A DNA stretch of 64,000 nucleotides from Euborellia annulipes (GCA_023213315.1 JAKCPI010000953.1:168138-232137); one strand, 5' to 3'; numbered from the stretch's first letter, positions 1 to 12,569 are shown. Program-made: numbers and translations. Notes: generated by a model from the letters alone, not told the origin.

Positions 1-2192
1 CGAATTTAAAACAGTTATTGCCACGATTATATTTTAACGTGTAATATTATATTATATCCGTAAGATAGGCTATGACCCCTATTCTATTTCGGAGTTTTAA
101 AGAAGAATGTTTCAAAGGGACCAATTAAAACCCATACTTAGATATATTGAGGAATATTTTTATTAACATTCAAAAGACAACTAATGAGAAGGTTGAATAT
201 TATGCATTTTATGGAGTTTGTTAATATCACTCTCGATTTTACTTAAAAACAACCGTACGTTCAGTAACATGAAACGGATTTCTCTTTTTAACATTGCTAC
301 AATACCTACAATAACAAAAATTGAACGATGTTAATTTTTACTTTACTTTAGTACGTGATTAACGTGTATTTTTTTTTTTTGTCTTTTTTAGTCTATATTT
401 TTTTAATCTTTCCACGCCCCTTCTGCTCAATGCCCCCTAATTTTCTCTGGCTCTTCTATTGCTCCCCTGAAATCGCCTAAATAGGAGTTAAATCAACACT
501 TGCCAGATTAGAGGGTTGCCTAATTAATTTTTCTTATAATTAATTCCATAATTAAAAACTCATTTTATAATTTCAGTTTATATATCAGAATTGCAAAGAG
601 AATTATTAAAAAATCTTTTTTTTTTGACAAATAAATACGTATGGGCTTTAAGAATATTTTTTTCTTTATTCCATTTTCATGTTTCTTTTCCAATTTATTT
701 AGGTCCAAATAAACACCTAGGTATGTTCTGTATTTGTTCGATGACCACCGAAAAGAATAGCGGTCAACAACCCGAAGCAGCTAACGAACAAAGTGTGGGG
801 ATCAAAGAGGGGCGCGCCCCACAGGGGTGAAAACCTTTTCAAGTGCCCTGCTCTGCTCTCAAAAGGGCAAGTGGGGCGCTCTTTTTTTATTATATTAATA
901 ATATTATTTGGGTCACGTGCACGCCTATTAAAAGGGTTCACATGAATGAGAAGAGAGGGGAGTGAAAAAAAAATAAAAACAACTCAAATTACAATCCTAA
1001 AATAAATATTTAAATATATTATTCAAAATAAATCTTGAAAAGGCGCTTTAATCCGACGTAGAATATGATGGTCCATTTTAAATATAATTTACATTCAGAC
1101 ATGATTTATATTTTTTTTAGAACAAGTCCGAAAAGTAAATTATGATAAAATATTTCTTGAATGTTTAAAATGATATAAATGGAAATTATAACTAAAAAAA
1201 AAAATATTTTACAATTCGCCACTATACATTTTTTTTAAAATAAAATTCTTCAATTTAATTAAACCAATAGAACTCGATTATCCGGATCACTTGTCAATTA
1301 AATATGTTAAAAAATTGAACAAAAAGAGATTTTTATTTACTAACATCAGGTTTTATTGAATATCGTGTGATTTTGATGGCAACATCACTCCACAAATTGA
1401 ATGTCAGCTCGATCTATTCATCTAGTCAATTTAAAATTCAAAATCTTGATATTACAATATTTAATAATAAAAAAAAGTGACCTTTAAATTTGTTTAAATT
1501 TATTACTTTATTTCCCGGACGGAATATGTTGAAAATTTACCAGTGTATATTTTTTTTTTTTAAATTTTCAAACTTGCTTATCTTTTTTTTAGATTAATGC
1601 AAATAACAATTTTATGGGAAAAAACCTTTATTTAAATTAATAATAAAAATAAATGATCTCTGTAATTTTTTTTTAATTTATAAACTTTAGGTAAGAAATT
1701 AAGATAAAATCGAATTAGAAAGAATTTATTCTTTTGCACTAATAGTATGCCCTGTTTGTTCATATTTTATGGATAATAATGATAATTTATTGAATTATGG
1801 AAAAAAAAAATAGAAATTCCTTGCATAAGCAGATTTTGATATTCCTGGTTGATAAGAGAATTGAGAGAAGGATGCTGCATTGGCTGCCCACCTGAATTGG
1901 CTGCTGCATCGAGATGCTGCCAACTTTCTAAGGTGTGGAGGAGATGAGATGAGAAAGAAACGGGGAAAGCGCGCAAATGCCAAATTTTATTTATTCAATA
2001 TATTTATTGTCGACTTCCATTCAGTAATAATTCTTCAAGTTTTCGACATTTCTTTCTGATATAATCAATCTAATGGGTGGGTAGACATCTAATTGGAAGT
2101 GTCATAATTAGAAGATCAATCAATCTTTTAAGAATATTTATTAATTTAAACAATTCAAATATTAGTGTCAGAGAATTTTATATGGAATAGTT
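1..2192. other. AT-rich stretch, no gene seen
   Basis: Long A and T runs with no recognisable coding segment. A slightly GC-richer patch at about 735-880 holds a perfect self-complementary GGGGCGCGCCCC (809-820) and a hairpin-capable TGCCCT...AGGGCA (844-869). Another at 1865-1975 repeats GCTGC-type words. The short ORFs here overlap each other on both strands and resemble no family I know. Confidence 0.5.
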
Positions 2193-2365
2193 TTCTCACA
2201 CAGTCTTTTCGGCAACTCAGGCCATATATAAGACATACGATACTCTTATTTGATTAATATTTCTATTAAGGGTCCAGGTATATTTATCAGAATGCCTGGG
2301 ATCCGAACCCGCGACCCTTGATAAACAAAGACAGCACGTTAGCAACTACACCAAGGCCCGAGTTT
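2193..2365 (-). mobile_element. tRNA-derived SINE copy
   Basis: Read on the minus strand this starts with the family head (CGGGCCTTGGTGTAG), has an A-box-like TAGTTGCTAACGTG and a B box GGGTTCGGATCCC, and ends with the tail signature GGCCTGAGTTGCCGAAAAG followed by ACTGTGTG. The same head and tail recur at 23.3, 40.2, 52.1-52.6 and 56.4 kb. The internal RNA polymerase III boxes and dispersed copies make a SINE the best call. Confidence 0.75.
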
Positions 2366-2820
2366 TCTTATCAGAAATATTAGAATAACAACTATACGCG
2401 CAGTCCGCTTTCGGCGGTATCTTGACTCTCCTTATTCACCTGCAAATAGGTATTCACAAACATTTTCGGCTCGAGCACGTCTGCGGCTGTCTTTGCCTTT
2501 GAAGTTTTTTATATTAACACACTTTCCCCTTCTAAAGACTTATGTTGCAGCTTCAATAATGCGGATATAGGCTACAGAGATAATAAAAATCTTTATTTAT
2601 CTACTGTAACTTATATTTAAATAAAAATTTACAAGAAAATTTCGAATTTTAAAATCCTTTTGTGTTTGGCTAAAAAATTCGATTGCAACGTTCTAATTTC
2701 AAACATGAAGAATAAAAAATCGAATTGAATAAAAGAAAAGAGATTATAACAGAATCAGAAACGTCTTTTTAGCTAAAGTCTATGGCTCGCGGCTTAATAA
2801 ATAAATAAAAAGATACGAAG

Positions 2821-2903
2821 GAGAGCTGACATAAATGCCAGCCATAGCTCGGGTAACTCATGGTCGCCATCCACGTACTCACGAAATGTGAGCCCCTGAG
2901 TAG
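2821..2903 (+). repeat. R2 repeat, 3' fragment
   Basis: Contains the R2 signature GGTCGCCATCCACGTAC followed by CCCCTGAGTAG. It shares this 3' half with copies at 15.4-15.8, 17.5 and 44.2 kb; the GGCCGGCCCGTCG 5' half is missing here. Confidence 0.6.
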
Positions 2904-2942
2904 AAAAATTAAATTTAATTTAATAAATAAAATTTTATATTA

Positions 2943-3490
2943 TTCTACAGTCGTACAGCACACAACTTTCGTTTACTGGAGGTAAGAAGGTATGTGCTTC
3001 TCACACCAGATTTTTTGTGTCGACATATATTTAGTTTCCGCCGATATATTAAAAGCATCATCCATTTCTCCTATAAAGTACAAGAGTAAAGTGAGCTTCA
3101 AGCAATTTTGAGAGCAAAATGAGAATATACATTTGAAAGAGCATCGAAAAAATAATTGATTTTTGAATTTTAATCAAAATCGTTGGAGCAGATTTTGAGA
3201 AAATCGGAAAAAAACTCAAATAGTACATCAGTAAAGTACTAGTACTTTTTGGCAGATTTTGTTTAAAAGCTTATTTTCACGCTCCAGAAGGGTGTCTAAA
3301 TTAAATATAAAATTTCGGCCTCATAGCTCAATTCCTTCATGCTTAAAATTGAACACAGCACACACACACACAGACAGACCATGTCGCGAATACCACTTTT
3401 TTGGATTCACCTATAAACGTGTATATCCATCAAATTTTTGACATGAATCCAATCTATATATATCAACATATATAGAGGTAAGAGAAAGTA
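2943..3490 (+). mobile_element. R1 repeat, near full length
   Basis: One of more than ten copies of a family I call R1. Order of parts: a hairpin-forming 5' end (CACAACTTT and TCACACCAGATTTTT), GTGTCGACATATATTTAG, a conserved middle with AATCAAAATCG and AGTACATCAGTAAAGTACT, a short AC/AGAC microsatellite, a CCATGTCGCGAA box, and the 3' end GGTAAGAGAAAGTA. No transposase is encoded, so it is non-autonomous; its superfamily is unknown to me. Confidence 0.75.
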
Positions 3491-5170
3491 AAAAGATGAA
3501 ATTTGCGAAACTGTCTTATTTATTCTTTTTTTTTTTATAAGTACAGTTAATCGGGCGCCCAAACATGAAATATCTTTCTCCCCCTCCCCCCTCACCGCCT
3601 CCCTCAATGGCAATTAGAAAGAATGAAATTCTGTTTTGCCTTAACGAGACTGTCGGTTATTGATAATTAGACTGACATTTTTTTTATTCTTCTCCCAGAT
3701 ACACAGATGTTCAACTTTTAATAATGAATTGCTATTTAAATCATGATTATCGATTAATTGTGAAATTATAGCGCGCGGATTCCTGTTTATTTTATTTTCA
3801 ACGTTCATTAAGGAATGAAATGATAATTTTAATTTGTGCGAAGATTAAATTAAAATGTAGGCTTACTCTAATATCATTTATTGAAAAAACAAAATTGTGA
3901 TTGCAAAATAATTCCAAGTTTGTATTCAATTAAATATAAGTCTTTTGACATTTACGTATTCATTTATTAGACTACAGAGGTTCTTAAAATTACAATATCA
4001 TTAAGATAGATTACAATAGGTCTTCTTAAGAAAAAAAAAAATGTTCCACTATTTTTGACTTAGAGTGTAGAATAAATAAATCATCTCGCAATAATCTTTT
4101 TCTAATTAAATTAATTTTTCAAGGGGATGCGAGAATGAAGTCAATATATAATATTGTATTTATTATTTTGTATTTTTTTTTTTATACATGTTTCAATATT
4201 AGTATGGATTTATAAATTGTAAAGTTTTGTAGCCATGACTAAAGGGGGAGAATAAAAAAACAAAGGGGTGTGCAAGAGCTTATTTTCAGGAATTCCAACT
4301 TGGAATTATGCATTTCCTATTTTGAATTTCAATTTAATGAAATGCTTTATAATTAATTCGCATTCGTCACTTCTTCATAAATGAAAAACATATAGGAAAC
4401 AATAGAGGTGACCATTACAGGAATCTCCTTTATCTTACTCTGAGTCTCCATAAGTATAATATTAATAATATTTTTTGATTAAAATAATTTTATTTATGCA
4501 TGGGGCAACATGGAAAATAATTGATGGAATAAAACCTCGGATATATGAGTAGGCCTATAGTTTATTTTTAAGGATTTCCCATCCCGATATTGTCAGCGTT
4601 TCGGTGTCCCTACGACTCCTTTTTCAGGACATAAAAAAACCGAAGTAAAATACAATTTAACATTACAAAGATTCAAGAAAAAATATATTGCATAGTGTAG
4701 GCCTACTAACAATGCGGGGCAATCAATCAAATTTTCCCCTCAATTTCTTCATAGTGATATCATAAACAATTTTTGCCGTTCATGGATACACAAGGCAGGC
4801 AATCCGGCCATAGAAAGAATGAGATGTTTTTAGTAAAGTCTTATTATAACGAAATAGAGGGAAAAAAACTCAATAAGTCGAAATTAAGTGAAGGAGAAAT
4901 TCTTCATAAATTAAAAGGCATATCACCAACTGAGTTTTTATTAACACCCATCTCACCATTTATTTATATTGTTAAATGTAACATAAAAAAGACTTGATAG
5001 CTAAAGCTGGATGGCTAATTAATAAAAAAAATTAATGATATGTTAAATCAGAAATGTCACATCAATTTATCAAACATACACATATAATTGGTTCTTCAAA
5101 ATTTTAGTAATTTTCTTTTCAATCCGTATATAATGAAAAGATAATAAAATTCAAAAAAGACCTATTTTTG
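3491..5170. other. AT-rich stretch, no gene seen
   Basis: Holds A/T runs, a C-rich patch at 3575-3605 and one hammerhead-like hairpin (listed separately at 4591-4630). The ORF at 4773-4997 has no recognisable motif. Confidence 0.45.
4591..4630 (-). ncRNA. hammerhead-like hairpin, degenerate
   Basis: The minus strand reads CCTGAAAAAGG, then a GTC/GAC stem closed by GG/CC, then ACCGAAACGC. This matches the layout of core box, stem II and GAAAC seen at the better-preserved loci (14.1, 48.5 and 56.7 kb), but the core has A in place of G8. I infer a decayed Penelope-like terminal hairpin, not a working ribozyme. Confidence 0.3.
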
Positions 5171-5885
5171 CTTTCTCTTACCTATGTATGATATGATATA
5201 TAGAGAGAAAGTATTGCATTCATGTCAAAAATTCGATGTCAAGATTTTGATGGATATACATGTTTTGAGGTCCCCTGAATCCAAAAAAGTGGTTTTCGCA
5301 ACATGGTCTGTCTGTGTTCAATTTAAAGCATGAAGGATGTCCCCCCTCCCGTGTTGGAACACCCCTCTTCTCCCCAAAACACATCTCATTCCCGTGGGGT
5401 TTCCTTTTTTTTTTTTTTTTTGTGTTTGGTTTGTTTTAAAATTGAGCTAGAGGGTGAAATTTTATATTTAAGTTAGGTACCTCCTGGAGCCGTGAAAATA
5501 AGCTTTTAATCAAAATAAAATGGGGGGCGGCCAAAGGGTACTAGTACTTTACTGATGTAGTTTTTCAGTTTTTTTTCGATTTTCTCAAAATTCGCTCCAA
5601 CGATTTTTTTTTAAATTCATAAATCAATTTTTTTTAGATGATTTTAAAAATTACTATTCTCATTCTGAAGACCACTTTACTCTTGTACTTCATAGGAAAG
5701 ATAGAAGAAATGGTTGCTATGGTAACAAAATATAAATATTTTCCCAAACTTATAAATTTTACATCTTTCGATGGTACAGTACTGTCGGAAACTAAATATA
5801 TGTCGGCACAAAAAATCTGGTGTGACAAGCAAAGAACACAATTTTCGATTACCAAGGGTAAGAGACCAGTCACACCAGATTTTTA
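5171..5885 (-). mobile_element. R1 repeat, full length with internal insertion
   Basis: Runs from CTTTCTCTTACC at the left to the hairpin end (CCAGTCACACCAGATTTTT) at the right, so the family orientation is minus. A C/T-rich tract at about 5338-5440 is absent from other copies and probably inserted. An ORF of about 80 codons on the plus strand of the window (5638-5886) has relatives in the R1 copies at 22.5, 50.3 and 57.5 kb. Confidence 0.75.
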
Positions 5886-6059
5886 AATGAATATTGTAAG
5901 ATTCTTTCCGTTAATAAAGAATGGAAAAAGTTATCTCAATAAAATTATATTTTTTGAATGTCTTCAATTTACATTTGTTTTTGTTTTTTTTTTTAAGTTA
6001 GCTAAAACGTGTTGTTATGATATATTTAATTTATTAGATTAGAGGTCAAATTTTCTCAA

Positions 6060-6570
6060 TTCGATTCCGTGGGACTGAATCGAGAACCAAACAGGCATGA
6101 AGTGCAACTTCCCGGGGCGCCGCCCACGGGGCCAGAAGGGGGACAAAGGCCGGACAGGAACAAATTGGCTCCATCTCTCGAGAGACCAGCTCTATGCAAA
6201 TGCATTAAACACGTTTGACTCAATCACCGTGTGAGCATAAAGAAGAGTACTTGTGTGTATAAATATGAGTGTGTGTCGCTCGTAACGTCCGGCTATCGTC
6301 GCCCTGAATGGTGTCCGATCATTTATCAAACGGGCCTATCAGTCACCTGGGGGCCCTCAGGGGCTTTGTCCCCTGCTTTCAAAGGAAGAAGAAGAGAAGG
6401 ACCAGGGTCCCCTCTCTCTTTTTTTAAGAGTTGCTCCAGAAGGCGACATCAGCCACTGGGTGCCTTCACAAATAGATCAAGATTAATTAATCGAGTGGAA
6501 ACCCAACACCACCGTTGGCTCTATTATAAACCAATGCACACAAAAGGACACTGACAATTTGTTTATTCCA
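6060..6570. promoter_or_regulatory. GC-elevated island, candidate regulatory DNA
   Basis: Clearly richer in G and C than its surroundings and without resemblance to the repeat families here. It contains an octamer-like ATGCAAAT at about 6194 and several GGGGCC-type blocks. The 107-codon ORF inside (6231-6554) shows no recognisable domain. Candidate conserved non-coding DNA; function not shown. Confidence 0.25.
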
Positions 6571-7284
6571 TTTACATTGAATCCAGGAGAGATAAATAGT
6601 TCATTTATTATATATATGCCAAAAATACTAGACAAAAAAGAAAAATAAATAAATAAATAAACACCGGGTGATTCAAACTCTCTCATCAATGCGACTAATT
6701 ACAACATTATTTCTTAAATGTCACGCTTGTTGAACATACTCATAAAATGAAAGAGATAAAAAAAAATCCTCCTTTCTTGGTAGAAAATATCTCTAATTAA
6801 TTAAAATAATAAATAAAGTGTTTAAAAGTTCATAAAAAAAAATTATTTACAGATGCTAATACAATGAATAGGCAAGAATTGAGATTGTCACCATCTTGCG
6901 ACATTTTAGATATGTGATATGTATACACACCAAGGTCGTCATATATATTTATGTATTACTACACAAAATAACTATGTCACATCAATTAATTCTGCTTAAG
7001 TTTCCTAACTTGTGAGAAAAGAACTCGTCTTATTATTATATAATAGAAAACTAGAGAAATTGAAGGAGCTCAATCATCGAGACTCCTAGGAATGGGATAA
7101 GAACTAGGATATGAAAAATTTAGTATAATTTTTTTTTAAACAAAATTTAAAATATCGTAGACTAGTAATGAAGACGAAAATTTGGTAATAAATAAGTAAA
7201 TGGAATTTTATATATATTTTCTTTGACTGGAGATTGTGTATATTATTGATGCAAAGTAGGCAACCAGGATGAGAAATAAAACAC
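6571..7284. other. AT-rich stretch, no gene seen
   Basis: AT-rich with a short ATAA/TAAA simple repeat at about 6645-6662. No coding or repeat-family signal recognised. Confidence 0.5.
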
Positions 7285-7755
7285 TATTTAATTTCAGTGT
7301 TCTCGTCAACGTTTCGTGTGCTAATCGCCCCCTTCCTCAGGACCTGGTCGACATTTTTTAATTTAAAAATAAAATATACATTGCAAATACAAAAATATTA
7401 GAAATGATTAAACATTTCATTTCTTTTTCTACTTACTTTTTTTTTTTTTTTAAGGTCCTTCTCGGCATCTAAGGCCATTTAGACCCCATCCCTATTTATT
7501 CCAAATGATTTGTAGTCAAATCAAATGAAATAAATTTTTCTCGCTTGGGATGGGAAGCGAACCCGGGACTCCGGTGCAAGAAGCTAATGTCTTCTCACTG
7601 AGCCACGGCTCCCGGGCTTCTACTTACTTAGCAGGTGTAATTTCTAATATTTTTGTATTTGAAATGTATATTTTATTTTTCTAAAAATAAAAAACATCGA
7701 CCGGGTCCTGAGGAAGGGGGCGATTAGCACACGAAACGTCGGCGAGCACAGTGGA
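7285..7755. mobile_element. Penelope-like inverted pair with a SINE inside
   Basis: Two arms of about 100 bp face each other (about 7290-7400 and 7640-7750). Each carries the same hammerhead-like string, CCTGAGGAAGGGGGCGATTA followed by GCACACGAAACGT, on the minus strand at 7305-7352 and the plus strand at 7697-7746. The spacer is occupied by a SINE. Inverted pairs of terminal repeats are typical of Penelope-like elements; no reverse transcriptase is present. Confidence 0.5.
7452..7620 (-). mobile_element. tRNA-derived SINE copy
   Basis: On the minus strand: an A-box-like TGGCTCAGTGAG, a B box GGGTTCGCTTCCC, then the family body with AAATAGGGATGGGGTCTAAA and a GATGCCGAGAAGGACCTT tail. It lies between the arms of the inverted pair at 7285-7755. 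Confidence 0.7.
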
Positions 7756-8808
7756 ATTTTATATTTTGTATTTAAAAAGAAAATGCATTATTTGTTATAA
7801 TAAAAAAAAACGCATAAGTAGAGCATTTAAGCAACAAATTATGCCTTCTTCAGGTCCCTCAGAATTATTTAGACAAAAAATTAAATTTGCACGAAGCTTT
7901 TGCGATAATGTATAAATGATTGTTATATCTGATAGATGGGACAATCCTATGTCAAAACATTGTACTGATATAATTTCTTATCATAACAAAGGCTGGGATA
8001 TTTATTTTTCTTTAAAATATAAATTTATCGGTGGCAAAAATGACTGGTGGCCTAATAATGCCACACAAATAAATAATTTTTAAAAATGTCCAAAAGTGCA
8101 AATTAAATACTCCCACCTGAGAATTGATTTAAAAACAGATTATTCGACTAAATGAATAATTCGCCTAATCTGCGAGTAGTTCAGTGAACCGAATAATCGG
8201 CTTTATAAAGAAAAGGAAGTAAATAAGGGGATCAAAAAGGTCAGTATTGAAGAGGATAAAGAGGAAGAATTCGCAAATGAAAAATAGATAAAAATTATTA
8301 GTAAATGAACCCTGTTATGCAATGGTGTGTCAAAACCAAAAAATTCAAAAATGGGTTAAGACGGAATATTGTTTAAATCTTTAATTAATATTTTTTTTTA
8401 AAAATATTAAAAAAATTATTTTTAATTTCTTTAAATAAAAAAAAAAAATAATTAAAACAAAAAAAAAAAAAAAAAATTTTTTCAAATAAAAACAATTATA
8501 ATACAATATTAATATCAAAAGTCAAAAAGTAAATAAAGATTTTTTTTTAAGATTAAGATCGTGTCCTGTAAAATAAAAATCTAAATTTGATTCTCTTTTT
8601 GATAGATCGCCGCAGTTCAATTCAATTATTAAAAACATTTCAATTTACGAAAGATTTTTGTTTTAAAACGTAAGTCATTAATCTTAAAAATTTTGAAGAA
8701 AATTTACCGATAAATAGACGCATATGAGAGAGAAAAGAAATGGAAAAAATATAATTTATAATAAATTATTATTAAAATAGTAAAAATTAATAAGAAATAT
8801 ATATTTCA
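7756..8808. other. AT-rich low-complexity stretch
   Basis: Mostly A/T with long homopolymers at 8390-8480. At 7847-7865 the minus strand reads CCTGAAGAAGGC, possibly another decayed terminal hairpin. Nothing coding is recognised. Confidence 0.45.
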
Positions 8809-8810
8809 TA

Positions 8811-9045
8811 TCGCCTGCTGAGAATCATAGAGGCAAAAGTTCGAAAATTCAATTTTTGAGTTAAGCCTACGAAAACGTTGTAAAAACAGAGTGCCAAAGT
8901 GGCAAAATATATTTCCATTCTTTGCTATTGATTTTGGCCTATTCATTGTTGCACGGCTATAATTAAATGTTTATAAAACTTTCAAACGCCTTTTCTCTAA
9001 TTGTTGTCATTTCGGACTTTCGCCACTATGATTCTCAGCAGGCGA
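8811..9045. mobile_element. Tc1/mariner-type MITE inserted in an R1 end
   Basis: Terminal inverted repeats of about 36 bp start TCGCCTGCTGAGAATCATAG and are flanked by TA on both sides (8809-8810 and 9046-9047). The left flank ends TTTCA and the right flank continues TATAGGGTAAGAGAAAGTA, the R1 3' end. An uninterrupted R1 end at about 25833-25855 reads as the exact empty site with a single TA. The 235-bp element has no ORF of note. Confidence 0.75.
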
Positions 9046-9073
9046 TATATAGGGTAAGAGAAAGTAAAAATAT
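9046..9073 (+). mobile_element. R1 3' end fragment
   Basis: Reads TATATAGGGTAAGAGAAAGT, the R1 terminus, immediately right of the MITE at 8811-9045. The rest of this R1 copy is lost on the left except for about 15 bp. Confidence 0.6.
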
Positions 9074-9440
9074 GATCAGTCTTATTTTATCAAAAAAAAA
9101 CCAAAAAAAGACGGAATTTTCTCGAGGTATAACAAATTATATGATTTCCTTACCATGCAAATTTATCGCATTAAAGAATTTAATAAAATTAAATTTTCCA
9201 AACATCAATCAATATAAAAATTAAACATAGAGACTATAAATATATTTTTACAAAATAGAAGAGTCATACAATTTGAATAAAAGAGCCCCAGGTTACCGAC
9301 CCCTGGACTAAAATAATAAAAATTTTATAATATAATGATGATATTTATTTTTAAATTAGCTAGCCATAAGATCTGGAAAATTATCATTTCATTTCATATA
9401 GTTTGATATTTTTTCTTATTTCTTCTTATATATTAGATAT

Positions 9441-9566
9441 GTTCGATTAAGCGCCCGAAAGCGTCCGGCGCATGCGTAGTGAAGAAGATCACATGCGCAG
9501 TAACGAAAAACAATACGCTTTTCCTTAATGCGCATGCGCCGGACTCCCTCGGACGCTTAATCGAAC
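9441..9566. mobile_element. short palindromic MITE, copy 1
   Basis: A 126-bp element with inverted ends GTTCGATTAAGCG, continuing imperfectly inward through TCCGGCGCATGCG, so most of it can fold into one hairpin. A second copy lies at 37134-37239. The GCGCATGCGC core is alternating purine-pyrimidine. There is no ORF; TA may be the target site, but the boundary is uncertain. Confidence 0.65.
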
Positions 9567-10502
9567 AAACCTATTTATTGATCCTGTTCTTAGGATCTTA
9601 ATTTTTTGTGTTCAAAAAGTGAAGAAAGTAGATGAAGATTGATCGAAGAAAAAAAGGATCTAAAACCAAATATCCAGTTACTCTTTTAGAGGGAATTTAT
9701 AAATTGATCGATGAACCTTATTCTTACTTCTATTTCTTTTCTTATAGTTAATAATTCGAGTTGATATCAAAGTGGGGTGAACTTCCTCTCACCCTATGGG
9801 TAAAAGAATAAAAAAATATAAACCAAAAGTCAGTCAGACGGTTCTCGTGAGGCATGACAAAATTTAATCATTATAAATGATAGCGAAAGCGAAATAAAAA
9901 AAATAAAATAAAATAACAACAATCGTATTCGTTGCCCGGGGGGTAAGGGCATTGGTTTTTTTTTCCGGGAGGGGTTCAAGAGACGTGAAAGCAAAACGTT
10001 TCAAGAGATTATCATTGTGCGTTTCTGTTTGTCCGCTTGAGTGGAAGAATTGTATAAGGCGCTCGTAAAGGGCTGGAGCTTAAAGGGCCGATGCAGCCGG
10101 CAATCATATGCCCTATAGGGTGATTATTATTCTTACTGAACGATGATGGATTACCTGATATGATATGTCGGTACTCAATTTGCCAACATGCGATTATTAA
10201 TAACCTTCCGCGCTCTCTCTCTTTTCTTATTTTATTTTTATTTAACAAAAACAACAACAACACAACAGTAACAACAACAAAAAAAAATAATAAGCAGTCA
10301 ATAAATGTTTGCTAAGACATCGACATGCTTGACAAACAGGTTTATAATCAATCATTTTTCATTTGAATAAAATATTAAATAAAATATTTTTTTATGATGA
10401 AGAAATTATTGAGAAATTAATATCTTCAGGTCGAGATTTATTAATACAAAAATTTGAAGATATTTGAGAAGCTAAAATTTCTACCTTTCGGTTCTATTTA
10501 TT
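9567..10502. other. AT-rich stretch, no gene seen
   Basis: Contains a G-run at 9935-9950 and a slightly GC-richer segment at 10010-10210. No coding or repeat signal recognised. Confidence 0.45.
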
Positions 10503-10580
10503 ACTTTCTTTTACTCTATATATGAAATATATAGAGAGAGAAAGTATTGCGATCATGTCAAAAATTCGATGTCGAGTTTT
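10503..10580 (-). mobile_element. R1 3' end fragment interrupted by SINE-like DNA
   Basis: ACTTTCTTTTACTCTATATATG through GTCAAAAATTCGATGTCGAG is the reversed R1 terminus. It then runs into a T-run and a SINE-like segment. Confidence 0.6.
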
Positions 10581-10599
10581 TTTTTTTTTGTTTGTTTTC

Positions 10600-10672
10600 T
10601 CGCTGAGAACGAGAAGCGAACCCAGAACCTCAGGCACGAGAATGTGCCTATTATCTGGCTTAAGCAACAAAC
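10600..10672 (-). mobile_element. SINE fragment
   Basis: The minus strand carries the B-box-like TGGGTTCGCTTCTCGTT and a tRNA-like head. It is truncated, and the tail signature is missing. Confidence 0.4.
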
Positions 10673-12145
10673 AGAATAAGAAATTATTGAGAATATAATT
10701 ATGAAAGTTTTTTAAAAAGATCAATCCAGAAAAATGATCTATGAACGAGACTAAGCAATAATAAACTAGCTACATACAAGAAAAAACGATAAATGGTTTC
10801 AAACCAAATTTTTTCCTGTTAATCAAACAGAAAACAACTCAAAACTAGAATACAAAAAATGACAAATTATTTCAAAACTTGATGAAATTCATAAAAAAGT
10901 TAGAATTTTTGAGAAAAGAAACCTGGTGAACAATGGACTCCATTCTTGCCTGATTTCAATAAGGTATATAAAATTTTTAATCGAATATGAATAATATAGG
11001 ACCTACAGTATAAAACGAATTATTTTAGAGGAACTTACAAACACTGGATCGCATGTTTCAATGATTTATTAAAATTAAAATTTGATATGTATTTCGATAC
11101 TCAATTTGTCATCTTTAGATTTGTGATTTCACAATTCTGAAGATGACCAGTTGACAGTTTAAGTATTTATTGATTTTCATATAAAAAATGATTGAAACCA
11201 AATAATTTTCATGCAACGTTTCGTTACATATTGCAGCTTCAAACATTCAATAAATACAATGAATTATTATGCTCACCTGGTTTAAATTTTTTTATTTATA
11301 TTTTTCCAAATATCTTTTTTTAATTTGTGAAAAAGATATATCCTAAGAAAAATTCCATTCGAAAAAATCCTGAATCTTTTTTTTATGATGAGAAATAAAT
11401 AAACTAGTGATGTCAATAAATTTAAAATGGATGCCATAAGAAAGTGATCCATAATTCAAGATGACGGAACGGAGACAAGTTTTGAATTCGGTGGGGTGAT
11501 CGTTTGCACGACGTTTATCCCCAAAAAATAAATAAATCAACGCCAACCCAGAGAGGAGTCAATCTTTTTGCTTTTGTTTACTGAACCACACATCGTTCAG
11601 GGACCTTCTGGGTTTTTATTTTATTTATTTTTTTCTTTTCCACCCAACTTACACATCTCCACGTTAGGACAGTCAATAAATAAAAGAGAGCTTTGGAGGA
11701 CGAAAAAAAGCGGATAATTTATTATTGACTTTTAAATGATCGATGCGTTTTTCTATTTTAAATATCCATTTGAAAATCCTGTTTATTAATTTTTTTTTTT
11801 TTAAATATTGGCATGATTTGCTTAAATGAGTGATAATTTCAGGCTTAATATCGATTTAAAGGAAGCCCTATTAAATCATTTAGTGGGAATATATAAAAGT
11901 TTAGGCCAATTACATATAAATTATTGAATGAAAAAAAATAAATAAATATATTCATATAAATTATGGCTTGTTAGAAGATGGATTCGATATCCCATCAATT
12001 TTATAAATTTAAAAAATAAATAAAAATAATTATATGTATTTAAAAAAGATTTAGAAAAAAAATTGATATCTTAATAAAAATTTTATTCAAGTGAAGAGGA
12101 TTCTCTGGACTTAGTTCGTTTGTATTGGATTTTACACAAAATGGT
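10673..12145. other. AT-rich stretch, no gene seen
   Basis: No recognised gene, RNA or repeat. A slightly GC-richer patch at 11455-11600 has short overlapping ORFs on both strands without family features. Confidence 0.45.
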
Positions 12146-12149
12146 AAGA

Positions 12150-12225
12150 AGTAGAGCCATGGCGTAGCAGAAATTTTTGAGGGGGGGGGGAAAAAAATTT
12201 TTAAAATTTAATTTTTTGGGTTTTT
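12150..12225 (+). mobile_element. hAT-type MITE remnant
   Basis: CATGGCGTAGCAGAAATTTT followed by a G-run resembles the left end of the CAGTGGCGTA MITE family (compare 30442). No right end or 8-bp duplication was found. Confidence 0.35.
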
Positions 12226-12569
12226 ATTGTTGGGGTACAGTATAAACAGAAAATAAAAAGGAGAATGTTCCAACAATAAGTAATAGCCAGAGTTTTACTG
12301 GAAGACGTCCATTAATAAATAATGAAAACAAAAACTTTATTTCAACGATACAAATACTACTCAAACTTGGATGGGGGGGGGCTCCATGGAAGAATAGCGA
12401 TAAAAATTAAAATGACCGCATTTTGGCAACAGTTTTGTGATTTTTTTCAAAATATCTAAAATATACACTACTCGTCAAAAAAAAAAAAAAAAGGCAACTG
12501 AAAATTTAATATGAACTACTTACTAACTCACAGATATAAACATTTTAATAAAAATCTGGTGGTCCTAAA

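Noticed and set aside
2943..3490. R1 as a Helitron
   Set aside because: The terminal hairpin is suggestive, but I see no TC start, no CTRR end and no consistent AT target.
6231..6554. 107-codon ORF in a GC-rich island
   Set aside because: No recognisable motif; long frames are expected by chance where stop codons are depleted by composition.
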